Assembly (NCBI RefSeq): GCF_000636015.1
Contig: NZ_JFZJ01000017.1
Location: 1 to 42,293, forward strand
DNA: 42,293 bases
Reading direction: 5' to 3'
From: Rhodomicrobium udaipurense JA643
Lineage (GTDB): Bacteria; Pseudomonadota; Alphaproteobacteria; Rhizobiales; Rhodomicrobiaceae
The position numbers and the translations under genes were made by a program. The notes under the pieces were generated by a model, which worked only from the letters and a program-made list of their open reading frames with translations, made no database searches and was not told where the DNA came from. Position 1 is the first letter of the stretch; every line of letters begins with the position of its first letter. Below, piece after piece: positions 31,870 through 40,047 of the stretch.

Positions 31870-32627
31870 ACGGCCTCGCCGGACATGAGGTAGTTCATCG
31901 ATAGATCCGTGTCGGACAGCGTCCACGAGCCGGAGAGCGGCTTGTAGATCATGCCCGCGCGGCGCGTGGCGGCGAAGCCCGCATCCGACAGCGCGCCCGC
32001 AAGTTCGTCCGGCTTGATGAACTTCTTCCAGTCGTGCGTGCCGGGCGGAACGAGGCCGAGGATGCGTTCGGCGGCGAACACCGCGAGCCCGTAGGATTTT
32101 GACGTGCGGTTCAGCGTGGACAGCACGATCAGCCCGCCGGGCTTCGCGAGGCTGCGGCACGTCTTCAGGAAGGACTGCGGGTCGGCGACGTGCTCGATCA
32201 CCTCCGAGGCGACCACGACATCGAACGTCAGCCCCTCGCGCGCCAGATCCTCGGCGGTGACGTTGCGATAGGTGACGGGAACGCCTAGCTTCGCCGCATG
32301 CGCGCGGGCGACGCCGATGGACTCCTCTACCGGATCGATTCCTGTTACAGTACCGCCCAGCCTCGCCAGCGGTTCCGAAAGGATGCCGCCGCCGCAGCCG
32401 ATATCGACAACATCAAGACCCTGAAGCGGGCGGAATTCGTTGAACTGGCCTTTTCGCCAGCGCTTGACTTCCGCCACAATAAATGCGAGCCGCGCAGGAT
32501 TGAAGGCATGCAAACCGCTGAATTTGCCTCGCTCGTCCCACCACTCTTTCGCGAGACTCTCGAAATGCCGCAACTCTGTCGCGTCCAGAGACGGACTTTG
32601 CCGTGTTTCTGCCTCAATCCCCATCAA
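31866..32627 (-). CDS. ubiG: Ubiquinone biosynthesis O-methyltransferase
   Basis: Cytosolic/membrane-associated enzyme of 253 residues that performs both O-methylations of ubiquinone synthesis. It shows ELRHFESLAKEWWDERGKFSGLHAFNPARL, the family N-terminus, then SAM motif I VVDIGCGGGILSEPLARLG, VVASEVIEHVADPQSFL and THDWKKFIKPDELAG. It diverges from lysC over an 80-base promoter region; this ubiG/lysC arrangement is common in Hyphomicrobiales. The first two codons are both ATG (32627, 32624). Confidence 0.95.
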   Translation of the reverse strand: MMGIEAETRQSPSLDATELRHFESLAKEWWDERGKFSGLHAFNPARLAFIVAEVKRWRKGQFNEFRPLQGLDVVDIGCGGGILSEPLARLGGTVTGIDPVEESIGVARAHAAKLGVPVTYRNVTAEDLAREGLTFDVVVASEVIEHVADPQSFLKTCRSLAKPGGLIVLSTLNRTSKSYGLAVFAAERILGLVPPGTHDWKKFIKPDELAGALSDAGFAATRRAGMIYKPLSGSWTLSDTDLSMNYLMSGEAV

Positions 32628-32708
32628 TGGCGTTCCTGATCTCCTGCTGCGCGAAATCTACGTACGCTCGCGCCGCTATTTTCACTCTCGCACCATATAG
32701 CCAGTCCC

Positions 32709-33965
32709 ATGCTGCTCGTCATGAAATTTGGCGGAACTTCCGTCGCAGACATCGCCCGCATCAGAAATTCCGCGCTCCACGTCAAGCGTGAGGTCGAGGC
32801 CGGCAATCGCGTCGCCGTCGTGGTTTCCGCCATGGCAGGCCACACGAACCAGCTCGTCGGGTGGTGCAAGGAAGCGCACGAGCTTTACGACCTGCGCGAG
32901 TATGACGCCGTTGTGTCGTCGGGTGAACAGGTCACTGCTGGCCTGATGGCGATCATTCTCCAGTCCATCGGGGTCAAGGCGCGATCCTGGCAGGGGTGGC
33001 AAATCCCGCTCGTCACGGACGGCTCGCATAGCGTCGCCCGCATCGATCGCGTCGAAACCGCCGACCTGCTCGCGAGCGTCGAAGGCGGCGAAGTTGCCGT
33101 CGTGGCAGGTTTCCAGGGCATCGCCCCTTCAGGACGTATAACCACACTCGGACGCGGCGGTTCCGACACGAGCGCCGTCGCACTGGCTGCCGCCCTCAAG
33201 GCCGAGCGGTGCGACATCTACACCGACGTCGATGGCGTGTATACAACGGACCCTCGGCTTGTGCCGGAGGCCCGAAGACTTCCGCGCATTTCGTATGAAG
33301 AGATGCTGGAAATGGCGTCTTTGGGGGCGAAAGTACTTCAGACGCGCTCTGTCGAGCTTGCAATGGCTCAAGGCGTGCGTGTACAAGTTCGTTCTAGCTT
33401 CGATAACCCTGAAACATGCGAACCCGCTCGCTCCGGAATATCCGAAATGTGCGGGACGCTCGTTTGCGACGAAACGGAAATGTTGGAACATCACGTTGTC
33501 AGCGGCATTGCATACGCGAAAGACGAGGCAAAGGTCACGGTGCTGAGCATCGAGGATAAGCCGGGCGTCGCCGCGAGCATTTTCGTGCCGCTGTCGGAAG
33601 CGAACATTAACGTGGACATGATCGTGCAGAACATTTCCGAGGATGGTCGCAAGACTGACCTCACCTTTACCGTGGCCGCAGCGGAGCTTCCGCGCGCGCT
33701 TCAGGTGCTGCGCGATAATCAGGACACCATCCGCTATCGCGACCTTCGCGGCGACACGGATATGGTGAAGGTGTCGGTCATCGGCGTCGGCATGCGCAGC
33801 CATGCCGGTGTGGCCGCCGAGATGTTTCAGGCCCTCGCCGGCAAGGGCATTAACATCCAGGCGATATCGACGTCCGAGATCAAGATCAGCGTGCTCATCG
33901 GCGCGGCGCATACTGAAGAGGCGGTGAACACGCTGCATAGCTTGTTCGGCCTCGACCGAACCTGA
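32709..33965 (+). CDS. lysC: Aspartate kinase
   Basis: First enzyme of the aspartate family pathway (lysine, threonine, methionine, diaminopimelate), 418 residues. The N-terminal kinase domain starts LLVMKFGGTSVADIARI with KFGGTS at residues 6-11 and contains SSGEQVTAGLMA, TLGRGGSDTSAVALAAAL and DVDGVYTTDPRLVPEARRL. Two C-terminal ACT domains follow from about residue 265 (VTVLSIEDKPGVAASIFVPLSEANINVDMI; VKVSVIGVGMRSHAGVAAEMFQAL), the sites of lysine/threonine feedback. It is the first of a rightward block lysC-ptsP-prfA-prmC. Confidence 0.96.
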   Translation: MLLVMKFGGTSVADIARIRNSALHVKREVEAGNRVAVVVSAMAGHTNQLVGWCKEAHELYDLREYDAVVSSGEQVTAGLMAIILQSIGVKARSWQGWQIPLVTDGSHSVARIDRVETADLLASVEGGEVAVVAGFQGIAPSGRITTLGRGGSDTSAVALAAALKAERCDIYTDVDGVYTTDPRLVPEARRLPRISYEEMLEMASLGAKVLQTRSVELAMAQGVRVQVRSSFDNPETCEPARSGISEMCGTLVCDETEMLEHHVVSGIAYAKDEAKVTVLSIEDKPGVAASIFVPLSEANINVDMIVQNISEDGRKTDLTFTVAAAELPRALQVLRDNQDTIRYRDLRGDTDMVKVSVIGVGMRSHAGVAAEMFQALAGKGINIQAISTSEIKISVLIGAAHTEEAVNTLHSLFGLDRT

Positions 33966-34038
33966 AACGACAAGCTGGGCGCTCGCGTGGCCGGGGCGCC
34001 TAACCCTCGCAACCTAACAGGTTATTGGAACCAGGCAG

Positions 34039-36291
34039 ATGCCCTGGACTCAACGTCCCCCATGGGTGCTGATCCGAAGCTTGCGGGCAATCATGGCGAG
34101 TGCGTCAGAGCCGCAAGCCAAGCTGGACAGCATTGTAAAAGTCATAGCCTCGAACATGATTGCCGAGGTGAGCTCGATCTATGTCCGCCTGCCGGATGAA
34201 TCGCTCGAACTTTTCGCCACCGAAGGCCTGAAGAAAGAGGCTGTCCACGCGCTCCGCATGAAGAAGGGCGAGGGTCTCGTCGGTCTCATCGCCGACTGGG
34301 GACAACCCATCAATTTGCCTGATGCTCAGAAGCATCCTTCGTTCTCCTACAAGCCTGAGACAGGCGAAGAGAACTACCACTCCTTCCTCGGCGTGCCGAT
34401 CGTGCGCGAGCGACGCACAATTGGCGTGCTCACCGTGCAGAACAAGATCGAGCGACGCTATACGACGGAAGAGGTGGAGGCGCTTGAAACGACGGCCATG
34501 GTGCTAGCGGAACTCATCGGATCGGGCGCTTTCGCGGGCGCGGTATCCCACTCGCCGGGGCGGCGCGAAACATCGGTCACGATCAAGGGCACGCCGCTCG
34601 CTGACGGACTGGCGCTCGGACACATCGCGCTGCACGAGCCACGCCCCGTAGTGCTGAAATTCTTCGCGGACAACATCCCGGCGGAGTTGAAGCGCCTCGA
34701 AGACGCGCTCGAACGCCTCAAGGACGACATCAAGCGTCATCTCGAACACGAGGACTCGCCGCAGGACAGCGAGCATCAGGCCGTTCTCGAAGCCGTGCAG
34801 ATGCTGGCGAACGACAAGGGCTGGGCCCGGCGCATGCGCGACGCGGTGATGGCCGGTCTCACGGCCGAGGCGGCGGTCGAACGCGTTCAGCAAAACATGC
34901 GCACGCAGCTCATGAAGGTCGGCGACGACTTCTGGCGCGAGCGTAGCCATGACATCGACGATTTGTCGACCCGGCTTCTGCGCACGCTGCAAGGCCAGGA
35001 GACGCATGTCGAGCGCCTGCCGAACGACGCCATTCTCGTCGCCCGGAACATGGGCGCGGCCGAGCTTCTGAGCTACGACCCGCGCAAGCTGCGCGGCCTC
35101 GTTATCGAGGAGGGCGGCGCGACATCGCACGTTTCCATCGTGGCGCGGTCATTCAATCTCGCGGTACTCGTGCAGGTGCCGGACGTGCTGTCGATCGCCG
35201 ACCATGGCGACCCGGCGATTCTCGACGCTGCAACCGGGCAATTCCACGTTCGCCCGTCGCTCGAACTCATCCGCGCCTATGCCGACAAGGCGCGTTTTCG
35301 CGCGCGGCGGCAGGCCCGCTTCTCAAAGCTCCGCCACGTGCAGGCGATCACGAAAGACGGCGAGCGCGTTCTGCTCAACATGAATGCCGGGCTCACGGTC
35401 GATCTGCCGCATCTCTACCAGAGCGGCGCGGATGGCATCGGCCTGTACCGGACCGAGCTTCAATTCATGGTCGCGTCGCGCTTCCCGAAGATGGAAGAGC
35501 AACGCAAAACCTATAACCGCATCCTCGATATGGCGGGCGGGCGCCGCGTCATCTTCCGGTCGCTCGACGTGGGCGGCGACAAGGTGTTGCCGTATCTGCG
35601 GCGCGTGAAGGAAGAAAACCCGGCGCTGGGCTGGCGCGCGATCCGCATGTCACTCGACAGGCCCGCGCTGTTCCGCACGCAGGCCCGTGCGCTGATGCGC
35701 GCGGCGGCGGGGCGCGAGCTTTCGCTCATGCTGCCCTTCATCGCCGACGTTTCCGAGCTTCTCGGCGCAAAGGCGCTCATCGACAAGGAAGTCGAGCACG
35801 CAAAGAAGCACAGCCACGAACTGCCATCGGAGATGCGCGTCGGCGTGATGGTCGAAATTCCGGCCATCCTTTACCAGCTCGACCAGATCCTTCCGCTGGT
35901 GGATTTCATTTCGGTCGGCAGCAATGATCTGCTCCAATTCCTGTTCGCGGCGGACCGCGAAAACGACCGCGTGGCCCGCAGGTTCGATCCGCTGCACTCG
36001 TCCGCGCTCAAGGTGCTGCGCGAAATCGCGGCAAAGGCCATTGCGCACAAGACCGACTTCGCGCTGTGCGGCGAGATGGCCGGGCGGCCCGTCGATGCAA
36101 TGGCGCTGCTCGGGCTGGGCTTCCGCTCGATTTCCATGGCGCCGGCATCGGTTGGCCCTATCAAGGCGATGGTGCTGTCCCTCGACACGAAAAAGCTCGG
36201 AGAAATGCTGAACGGCCTCGTCGACGGAAACTGCTCGACCATCCGGCGCGAGTTGACCGAGTTTGCGCGGAAGGAAAACATTGATATCTAG
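34039..36291 (+). CDS. ptsP: Phosphoenolpyruvate-protein phosphotransferase PtsP (EI-Ntr)
   Basis: Cytosolic enzyme I of the nitrogen-related phosphotransfer system, 750 residues; it passes phosphate from PEP to NPr and EIIA-Ntr. An N-terminal GAF sensor domain (about 20-165: LDSIVKVIASNMIAEVSSIYV...FLGVPIVRERRTIGVLTVQNK) is followed by the HPr-binding N-domain (GTPLADGLALG onward), the phosphohistidine domain with EEGGATSHVSIVAR (H364), and the PEP-binding barrel with GLYRTELQFM, VMVEIPAIL and FISVGSNDLLQFLFAADR. The ATG at 34039 gives the usual leader WVLIRSLRAIMA seen in relatives, though an ATG at 34093 also exists. Context after lysC is conserved. Confidence 0.94.
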   Translation: MPWTQRPPWVLIRSLRAIMASASEPQAKLDSIVKVIASNMIAEVSSIYVRLPDESLELFATEGLKKEAVHALRMKKGEGLVGLIADWGQPINLPDAQKHPSFSYKPETGEENYHSFLGVPIVRERRTIGVLTVQNKIERRYTTEEVEALETTAMVLAELIGSGAFAGAVSHSPGRRETSVTIKGTPLADGLALGHIALHEPRPVVLKFFADNIPAELKRLEDALERLKDDIKRHLEHEDSPQDSEHQAVLEAVQMLANDKGWARRMRDAVMAGLTAEAAVERVQQNMRTQLMKVGDDFWRERSHDIDDLSTRLLRTLQGQETHVERLPNDAILVARNMGAAELLSYDPRKLRGLVIEEGGATSHVSIVARSFNLAVLVQVPDVLSIADHGDPAILDAATGQFHVRPSLELIRAYADKARFRARRQARFSKLRHVQAITKDGERVLLNMNAGLTVDLPHLYQSGADGIGLYRTELQFMVASRFPKMEEQRKTYNRILDMAGGRRVIFRSLDVGGDKVLPYLRRVKEENPALGWRAIRMSLDRPALFRTQARALMRAAAGRELSLMLPFIADVSELLGAKALIDKEVEHAKKHSHELPSEMRVGVMVEIPAILYQLDQILPLVDFISVGSNDLLQFLFAADRENDRVARRFDPLHSSALKVLREIAAKAIAHKTDFALCGEMAGRPVDAMALLGLGFRSISMAPASVGPIKAMVLSLDTKKLGEMLNGLVDGNCSTIRRELTEFARKENIDI

Positions 36292-36399
36292 TGGATGGGT
36301 TGCTTGCGCACCCAGTGCAGTGAGCACCAGCCGATCAGGCCAAAAATAAATTTCGTCGCGCCGGTCGTGGTTCCGGACGCGATGAACAGGGATCGATCC

Positions 36400-37485
36400 A
36401 TGGTATCCATACCGAAAGACAAACTGAAGCGGCTCGTTGGCCGCTGGGAAACGATCCAGGCGCAGCTTTCGGAAGGCTGCGATCAGGAGACGTTCAAGAA
36501 ACTCTCGAAGGAATTTTCGGACCTCGATCCGCTGGTCGCGGCAATCAAGACGCTCGAAGCTGCTGAGGAAGAGCGCGACAGCCTCCGCCAGATGATCGAA
36601 GACCCGGCGGCCGAGCCGGACATGGTCGAGCTTGCGCGCGAGGAACTGGAGGCGGCCGAGCCGCGCGTCGAGCAGCTGGAGCACGAGCTTCAGATCATGC
36701 TGCTGCCGAAGGACGCGGCGGACGAAAAAAGCGCCATCCTCGAAGTTCGCGCGGGCACTGGCGGCGAGGAAGCTGCGCTGTTCGCGGCGGACCTTTTCCG
36801 CATGTACCAGCGCTATGCGGACCTCAAGGGCTGGAAAGTGAACGTGCTTTCGGTCAGCGACGCGGATGCGGGCGGCTTCAGGGAAATCGTGGCGAGCATC
36901 AGCGGCAAGGGCGTGTTCGCGCGGATGAAGTTCGAGTCGGGCGTGCATCGCGTACAGCGCGTGCCGGAAACGGAGAACCAGGGCCGCATCCATACCTCGG
37001 CGGCGACGGTGGCCGTGCTGCCGGAAGCCGAGGAAGTCGACGTCGAGATCCGCGAACAGGACATCCGCATCGACACCATGCGGGCGAGCGGTGCGGGCGG
37101 GCAGCACGTGAACACGACCGACTCGGCGGTTCGCATCACCCATATCCCGACCGGCATCATCGTGACGTCGAGCGAGAAGTCGCAGCATCAGAACCGCGCA
37201 CGCGCCATGCAGGTGCTCCGCGCGCGACTGTTTGACATGGAGCGCACGCGCATCGACGAGGCCCGCGCGGCGGAACGCAAGGATCAGATCGGCTCCGGCG
37301 ACCGCTCGCAACGCATCCGCACCTACAATTTCCCGCAAGGGCGCGTGACCGATCATCGCGTCAATGTGACGCTGTACAACCTGCCGCAGATCATGGAAGG
37401 CGAAGGGCTCGATACGATCATCGATGCGCTGATCACGGAGCGTCAGGCTGGTCAGCTTGCGGCGGAAACCTCGGTCCATGCCTGA
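36400..37485 (+). CDS. prfA: Peptide chain release factor 1
   Basis: Cytosolic translation factor that recognises UAA and UAG and releases the nascent chain; 361 residues from the ATG at 36400, the normal RF1 length. The GGQ catalytic loop (GAGGQHVN, residues 231-238), the codon-reading P-x-T motif as PET at 189-191 ([23 protein letters not shown]), and the highly conserved [20 protein letters not shown] are all present. AGGGA eight bases before 36400 decides the start; the frame opens upstream to 36295 but that part is not conserved sequence. Its modifying methyltransferase gene follows 24 bases later. Confidence 0.96.
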   Translation: MVSIPKDKLKRLVGRWETIQAQLSEGCDQETFKKLSKEFSDLDPLVAAIKTLEAAEEERDSLRQMIEDPAAEPDMVELAREELEAAEPRVEQLEHELQIMLLPKDAADEKSAILEVRAGTGGEEAALFAADLFRMYQRYADLKGWKVNVLSVSDADAGGFREIVASISGKGVFARMKFESGVHRVQRVPETENQGRIHTSAATVAVLPEAEEVDVEIREQDIRIDTMRASGAGGQHVNTTDSAVRITHIPTGIIVTSSEKSQHQNRARAMQVLRARLFDMERTRIDEARAAERKDQIGSGDRSQRIRTYNFPQGRVTDHRVNVTLYNLPQIMEGEGLDTIIDALITERQAGQLAAETSVHA

Positions 37486-37509
37486 AGCAGTAGGCGCCAC
37501 GGAGCACGA

Positions 37510-38430
37510 ATGACGACATTCGCGGAATTGGTGCGCTATCTCGCCGAGCGATTCCGGCAGGCTGGCATCGAGTCGGCGGCGCTCGATGCGCGGCTTCTCT
37601 CGGCGTATGCAGCCGGTTTTTCGCCGGAAGAGGCTGTCACCAAGCGCGATGCTGCGCTTCCGCCGGAAGTGCTGGACCGCGCCATCGAGGTGGCGCAGCG
37701 GCGCTTTGCGGGCGAGCCGGTTTCGCGCATCGTGGGGGCGCGCGAGTTCTGGGGCATGCCGTTTGGACTGTCGCCGCACACCCTCGATCCTCGTCCGGAC
37801 ACGGAGGTTCTCGTCGATGTGGCGTTGGCGTGGTGCCGAAAGCATGATCTCGCGAATGCGCCGCTTCGCATCCTCGACCTGGGAACCGGAACGGGGTGCA
37901 TCCTTGCCGCGCTGCTGTCCGAGTTGCCGAACGCGACGGGCGTTGGCGTCGACCGAAGCGAAGGCGCGCTGCGAACGGCAAGAGCGAATTTCGCGCGGCT
38001 TGGCCTCGCGTCTCGAGCGTTTTTCTTGTGTGGAGACTGGGGCGCAGCGCTCGCCGATGCAACTTTCGACATCATTGCGTGTAATCCTCCTTACATTGAA
38101 ACCGCCGACATAGCGGGGTTGTGCGCCGAGGTGCGGGATTTCGACCCAAGGCTTGCGCTGGACGGGGGAAAAGACGGGCTTAAGGCGTACCGGGATATAG
38201 TGCCGCAAGCTTCGCGCCTTTTGCGTGTGCCAGGGCTTCTGATTTTCGAGACGGGACATCTTCAGGCCCGATTGGTTCGAGACATGCTGACGGAGCTTGA
38301 TGCCGGATTCCAAACGGAAATATTCCTGGATCTGGCGGGCATTGAGCGGGCCGTTGCAGGAGTGAGACAGTCGGGCGGTGACGCGGGACCCGGCAAAAAA
38401 AAGGTTGGAAATCCGGTTGGATCGGGATAG
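37510..38430 (+). CDS. prmC: Peptide chain release factor N5-glutamine methyltransferase
   Basis: Methylates the glutamine of the release-factor GGQ motif; 306 residues. It has ILDLGTGTGCILAALLSELP for SAM binding (motif I at 123-130) and the catalytic CNPPYIE (NPPY at 192-195), with the RFAGEPVSRIVGAREFWG N-terminal motif of the family. GGAG lies eight bases before the ATG. The C-terminus runs about 20 residues beyond the usual end (after ERAVAGVR) as a Gly/Lys-rich tail, and an A8 run at 38395-38402 falls within it, so the exact end may be affected by slippage. Coupling to prfA is the normal arrangement. Confidence 0.94.
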   Translation: MTTFAELVRYLAERFRQAGIESAALDARLLSAYAAGFSPEEAVTKRDAALPPEVLDRAIEVAQRRFAGEPVSRIVGAREFWGMPFGLSPHTLDPRPDTEVLVDVALAWCRKHDLANAPLRILDLGTGTGCILAALLSELPNATGVGVDRSEGALRTARANFARLGLASRAFFLCGDWGAALADATFDIIACNPPYIETADIAGLCAEVRDFDPRLALDGGKDGLKAYRDIVPQASRLLRVPGLLIFETGHLQARLVRDMLTELDAGFQTEIFLDLAGIERAVAGVRQSGGDAGPGKKKVGNPVGSG

Positions 38431-38705
38431 GGTCAATGCAGAGGCGGCTTCGTCAAACCCCGCAGCGGTTGCAAGACGACGAGGCATAGGAACGTAGGCT
38501 ACCAAAAAACTGATGCTAAGACCGGGTGCTGAATTTGAGCATCGGCGGGATCAGTGGGTCACGTTTCTTACTGTGCGGAGCCTATAAACATCTGCTTCTC
38601 AAGTTAGCGTTGCTTTGAACTGACAGGCAGGCTGGACTGAGAATTTTTACTGTTGCAGGCATTGACCGGCACCCAACGTGCCGTGTCTGCATGAGGTGAG
38701 CTTTT

Positions 38706-39566
38706 GTGACCTTCGACAAGACAGGACCCATGAGGCAAGGACAGCAAAGCCGCAGAGGCCGTAATCGCGGCGGCCGCAAGCCACAGAATTCCATAAGCCG
38801 GAACTACGAATCGAGTGGTCCCGACGTCAAGATCCGTGGCACGGCGATGCATATCGCCGAGAAGTACACGTCTCTTGCTCGTGATGCGATGGCCTCAGGC
38901 GATTCCGTCGCGGCCGAGAACTATCTTCAGCATGCAGAGCATTACAACCGCATCATCCTTGCTGCGCAGGCTCAGAACCCTGGCGGCGAGCAGCCTGTCA
39001 ATGGCGGCCCCGGACGATTCGGCGCGCAGGATGCTTACTCCCGTGATTTCGACTCCGATGACGATGACGATGGGGAAGATTTCGCTCCTCAGCAGCAGCG
39101 CTTTCAGCCGCTAGAGCGTAACGAACGCGCCGAGCGCCCGGAGCGCAACGAGCGTCCCGAACGCGTTGAGAGACCGGAGCGCGCGCCACGTCCCGAGCGA
39201 ATGGAGCGCCCTGAACGCGTCGAACGGGCAGAACGTCCGGAGCGCGTTCCCGCTTACAATCAGCATCAGCAGCCGCAGCCTTATATACCGCAGAACGCTT
39301 TTCCGCAGTTCCTGCAGCAGCCGGTTGTGCTTCCTCCGCAGTCGAGCGGCGGAGACGAAGGTGCGCCGCAACCGGTAAACGGCGTTGCGAATGGCGAGGC
39401 TTACAACGGCGCGCCCGAAGGCGATCCCTTGCCGCGCCGCCGCCGCCGCCGTCCGATCGGCGAAGCGGCCCCGGTGAAGACTTACACGGGCCGGAGCGGA
39501 ACCGCTGCGCTGTCCAACGCGGCACCTGCCGTGGCGGCAACCATCGATCCGAAAACAGACGAATAG
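38706..39566 (+). CDS. DUF4167 domain-containing protein with Glu-Arg repeat region
   Basis: A 286-residue, mostly disordered protein found beside prmC in many Hyphomicrobiales. The conserved N-terminal DUF4167 part reads RRGRNRGGRKPQN...VKIRGTAMHIAEKYTSLARDAMASGDSVAAENYLQHAEHYNRI, an RNA-binding-like basic stretch followed by a TPR-like helical pair. An acidic DSDDDDDGED patch, a three-residue ER-x repeat array (39112-39252), a Gln/Pro-rich part and a basic RRRRRRP motif follow. The GTG at 38706 has an excellent GAGGTGAG site five bases upstream; the ATG at 38730 is where relatives usually begin and remains possible. Function unknown; RNA or ribosome association is an inference from composition. 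The 275 bases before it (38431-38705) show no other gene. Confidence 0.88.
   Translation: MTFDKTGPMRQGQQSRRGRNRGGRKPQNSISRNYESSGPDVKIRGTAMHIAEKYTSLARDAMASGDSVAAENYLQHAEHYNRIILAAQAQNPGGEQPVNGGPGRFGAQDAYSRDFDSDDDDDGEDFAPQQQRFQPLERNERAERPERNERPERVERPERAPRPERMERPERVERAERPERVPAYNQHQQPQPYIPQNAFPQFLQQPVVLPPQSSGGDEGAPQPVNGVANGEAYNGAPEGDPLPRRRRRRPIGEAAPVKTYTGRSGTAALSNAAPAVAATIDPKTDE
39112..39252 (+). repeat. In-gene Glu-Arg-x triplet repeat array
   Basis: Within the DUF4167 gene, about 46 codons read as repeated ER-x units (ERN, ERA, ERP, ERV, ERM) with alternating GAG/GAA and CGx codons. The DNA is degenerate at third positions, so the amino-acid repeat seems selected rather than a fresh slippage product. 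It encodes a charge-alternating helix or disordered polyampholyte. Confidence 0.8.
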
Positions 39567-39635
39567 GCTTTCGACCCACGCGCGATGCTCACTTAGAGCG
39601 TCAGAATAGCTCTTCACCATGATCGGAGGTGGATC

Positions 39636-39773
39636 ATGGGGAAGAGCTATTCGTGTGATTTGCGGGAGCGTGTGGTCCGGTTCGTTTCGGAGGGCAACTC
39701 CCGGCGGGAGGCAGCGGCACATTTCGGGGTGTCGGCGAGTTTTGCGGTGAAGCTTTTGGCCCGCAGCCTTAGC
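39636..39773 (+). pseudogene. Truncated IS630-family transposase (N-terminal helix-turn-helix only)
   Basis: About 45 residues match the start of IS630-type transposases: MGKSYSCDLRERVVRFVSEGNSRREAAAHFGVSASFAVKLL, i.e. the leading HTH with the RERVV and EAA..FGVS signature. GGAGGTG lies just before the ATG. The frame stays open to 39953 by chance, but after about 39773 the sequence no longer resembles a transposase and runs through a transcription terminator, so the DDE catalytic domain is lost. The preceding bases (39595-39635) may be the insertion-sequence left end; no right end is seen. Confidence 0.8.
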
Positions 39774-39803
39774 GCTCGCTGCGGTCAGGTAGAACCCGAA
39801 ATC

Positions 39804-39836
39804 AAAAAGCCCCGGCGTAGCGCGCAGGGGCTTTTT
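39804..39836. terminator. Bidirectional rho-independent terminator
   Basis: AAAAAGCCCC (39804-39813) and GGGGCTTTTT (39827-39836) are perfect inverted repeats around a 13-base loop, giving a GC stem with a T-run on both strands. It lies between the rightward lysC-to-DUF4167 block and the leftward ilvD gene and can end transcripts from both. The remaining bases 39837-40047 show no gene. Confidence 0.85.
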
Positions 39837-40047
39837 CTATTCGGCTCGCCGCGCCCGGCGTGTTTTCGGAACCGTCCAAGCGTATGCCTTCCGCCGGTTA
39901 AGCGGGAAACGGGGCAGCGTGGAATGACCGTCACACCGGCCGAAGCCGATTGAGCAGCAAGACCTTCGGTTGAACGTTGGCCCCGAGCACCTTTTGCTAC
40001 GGCTTCACACTGGTTCCCCAGACGGAAAGGCGCTGAGCGCGCCCGCG

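Noticed and set aside
35650..38505. A 951-codon open frame on the minus strand
   Set aside because: It lies antisense to ptsP, prfA and prmC, all with complete conserved motifs. Its translation is His/Arg-rich low-information sequence typical of the complement of GC-rich codons.
39774..39953. Continuation of the IS630 frame to a 105-residue protein
   Set aside because: Sequence after about codon 46 passes through a terminator and loses transposase similarity; it is open by chance.
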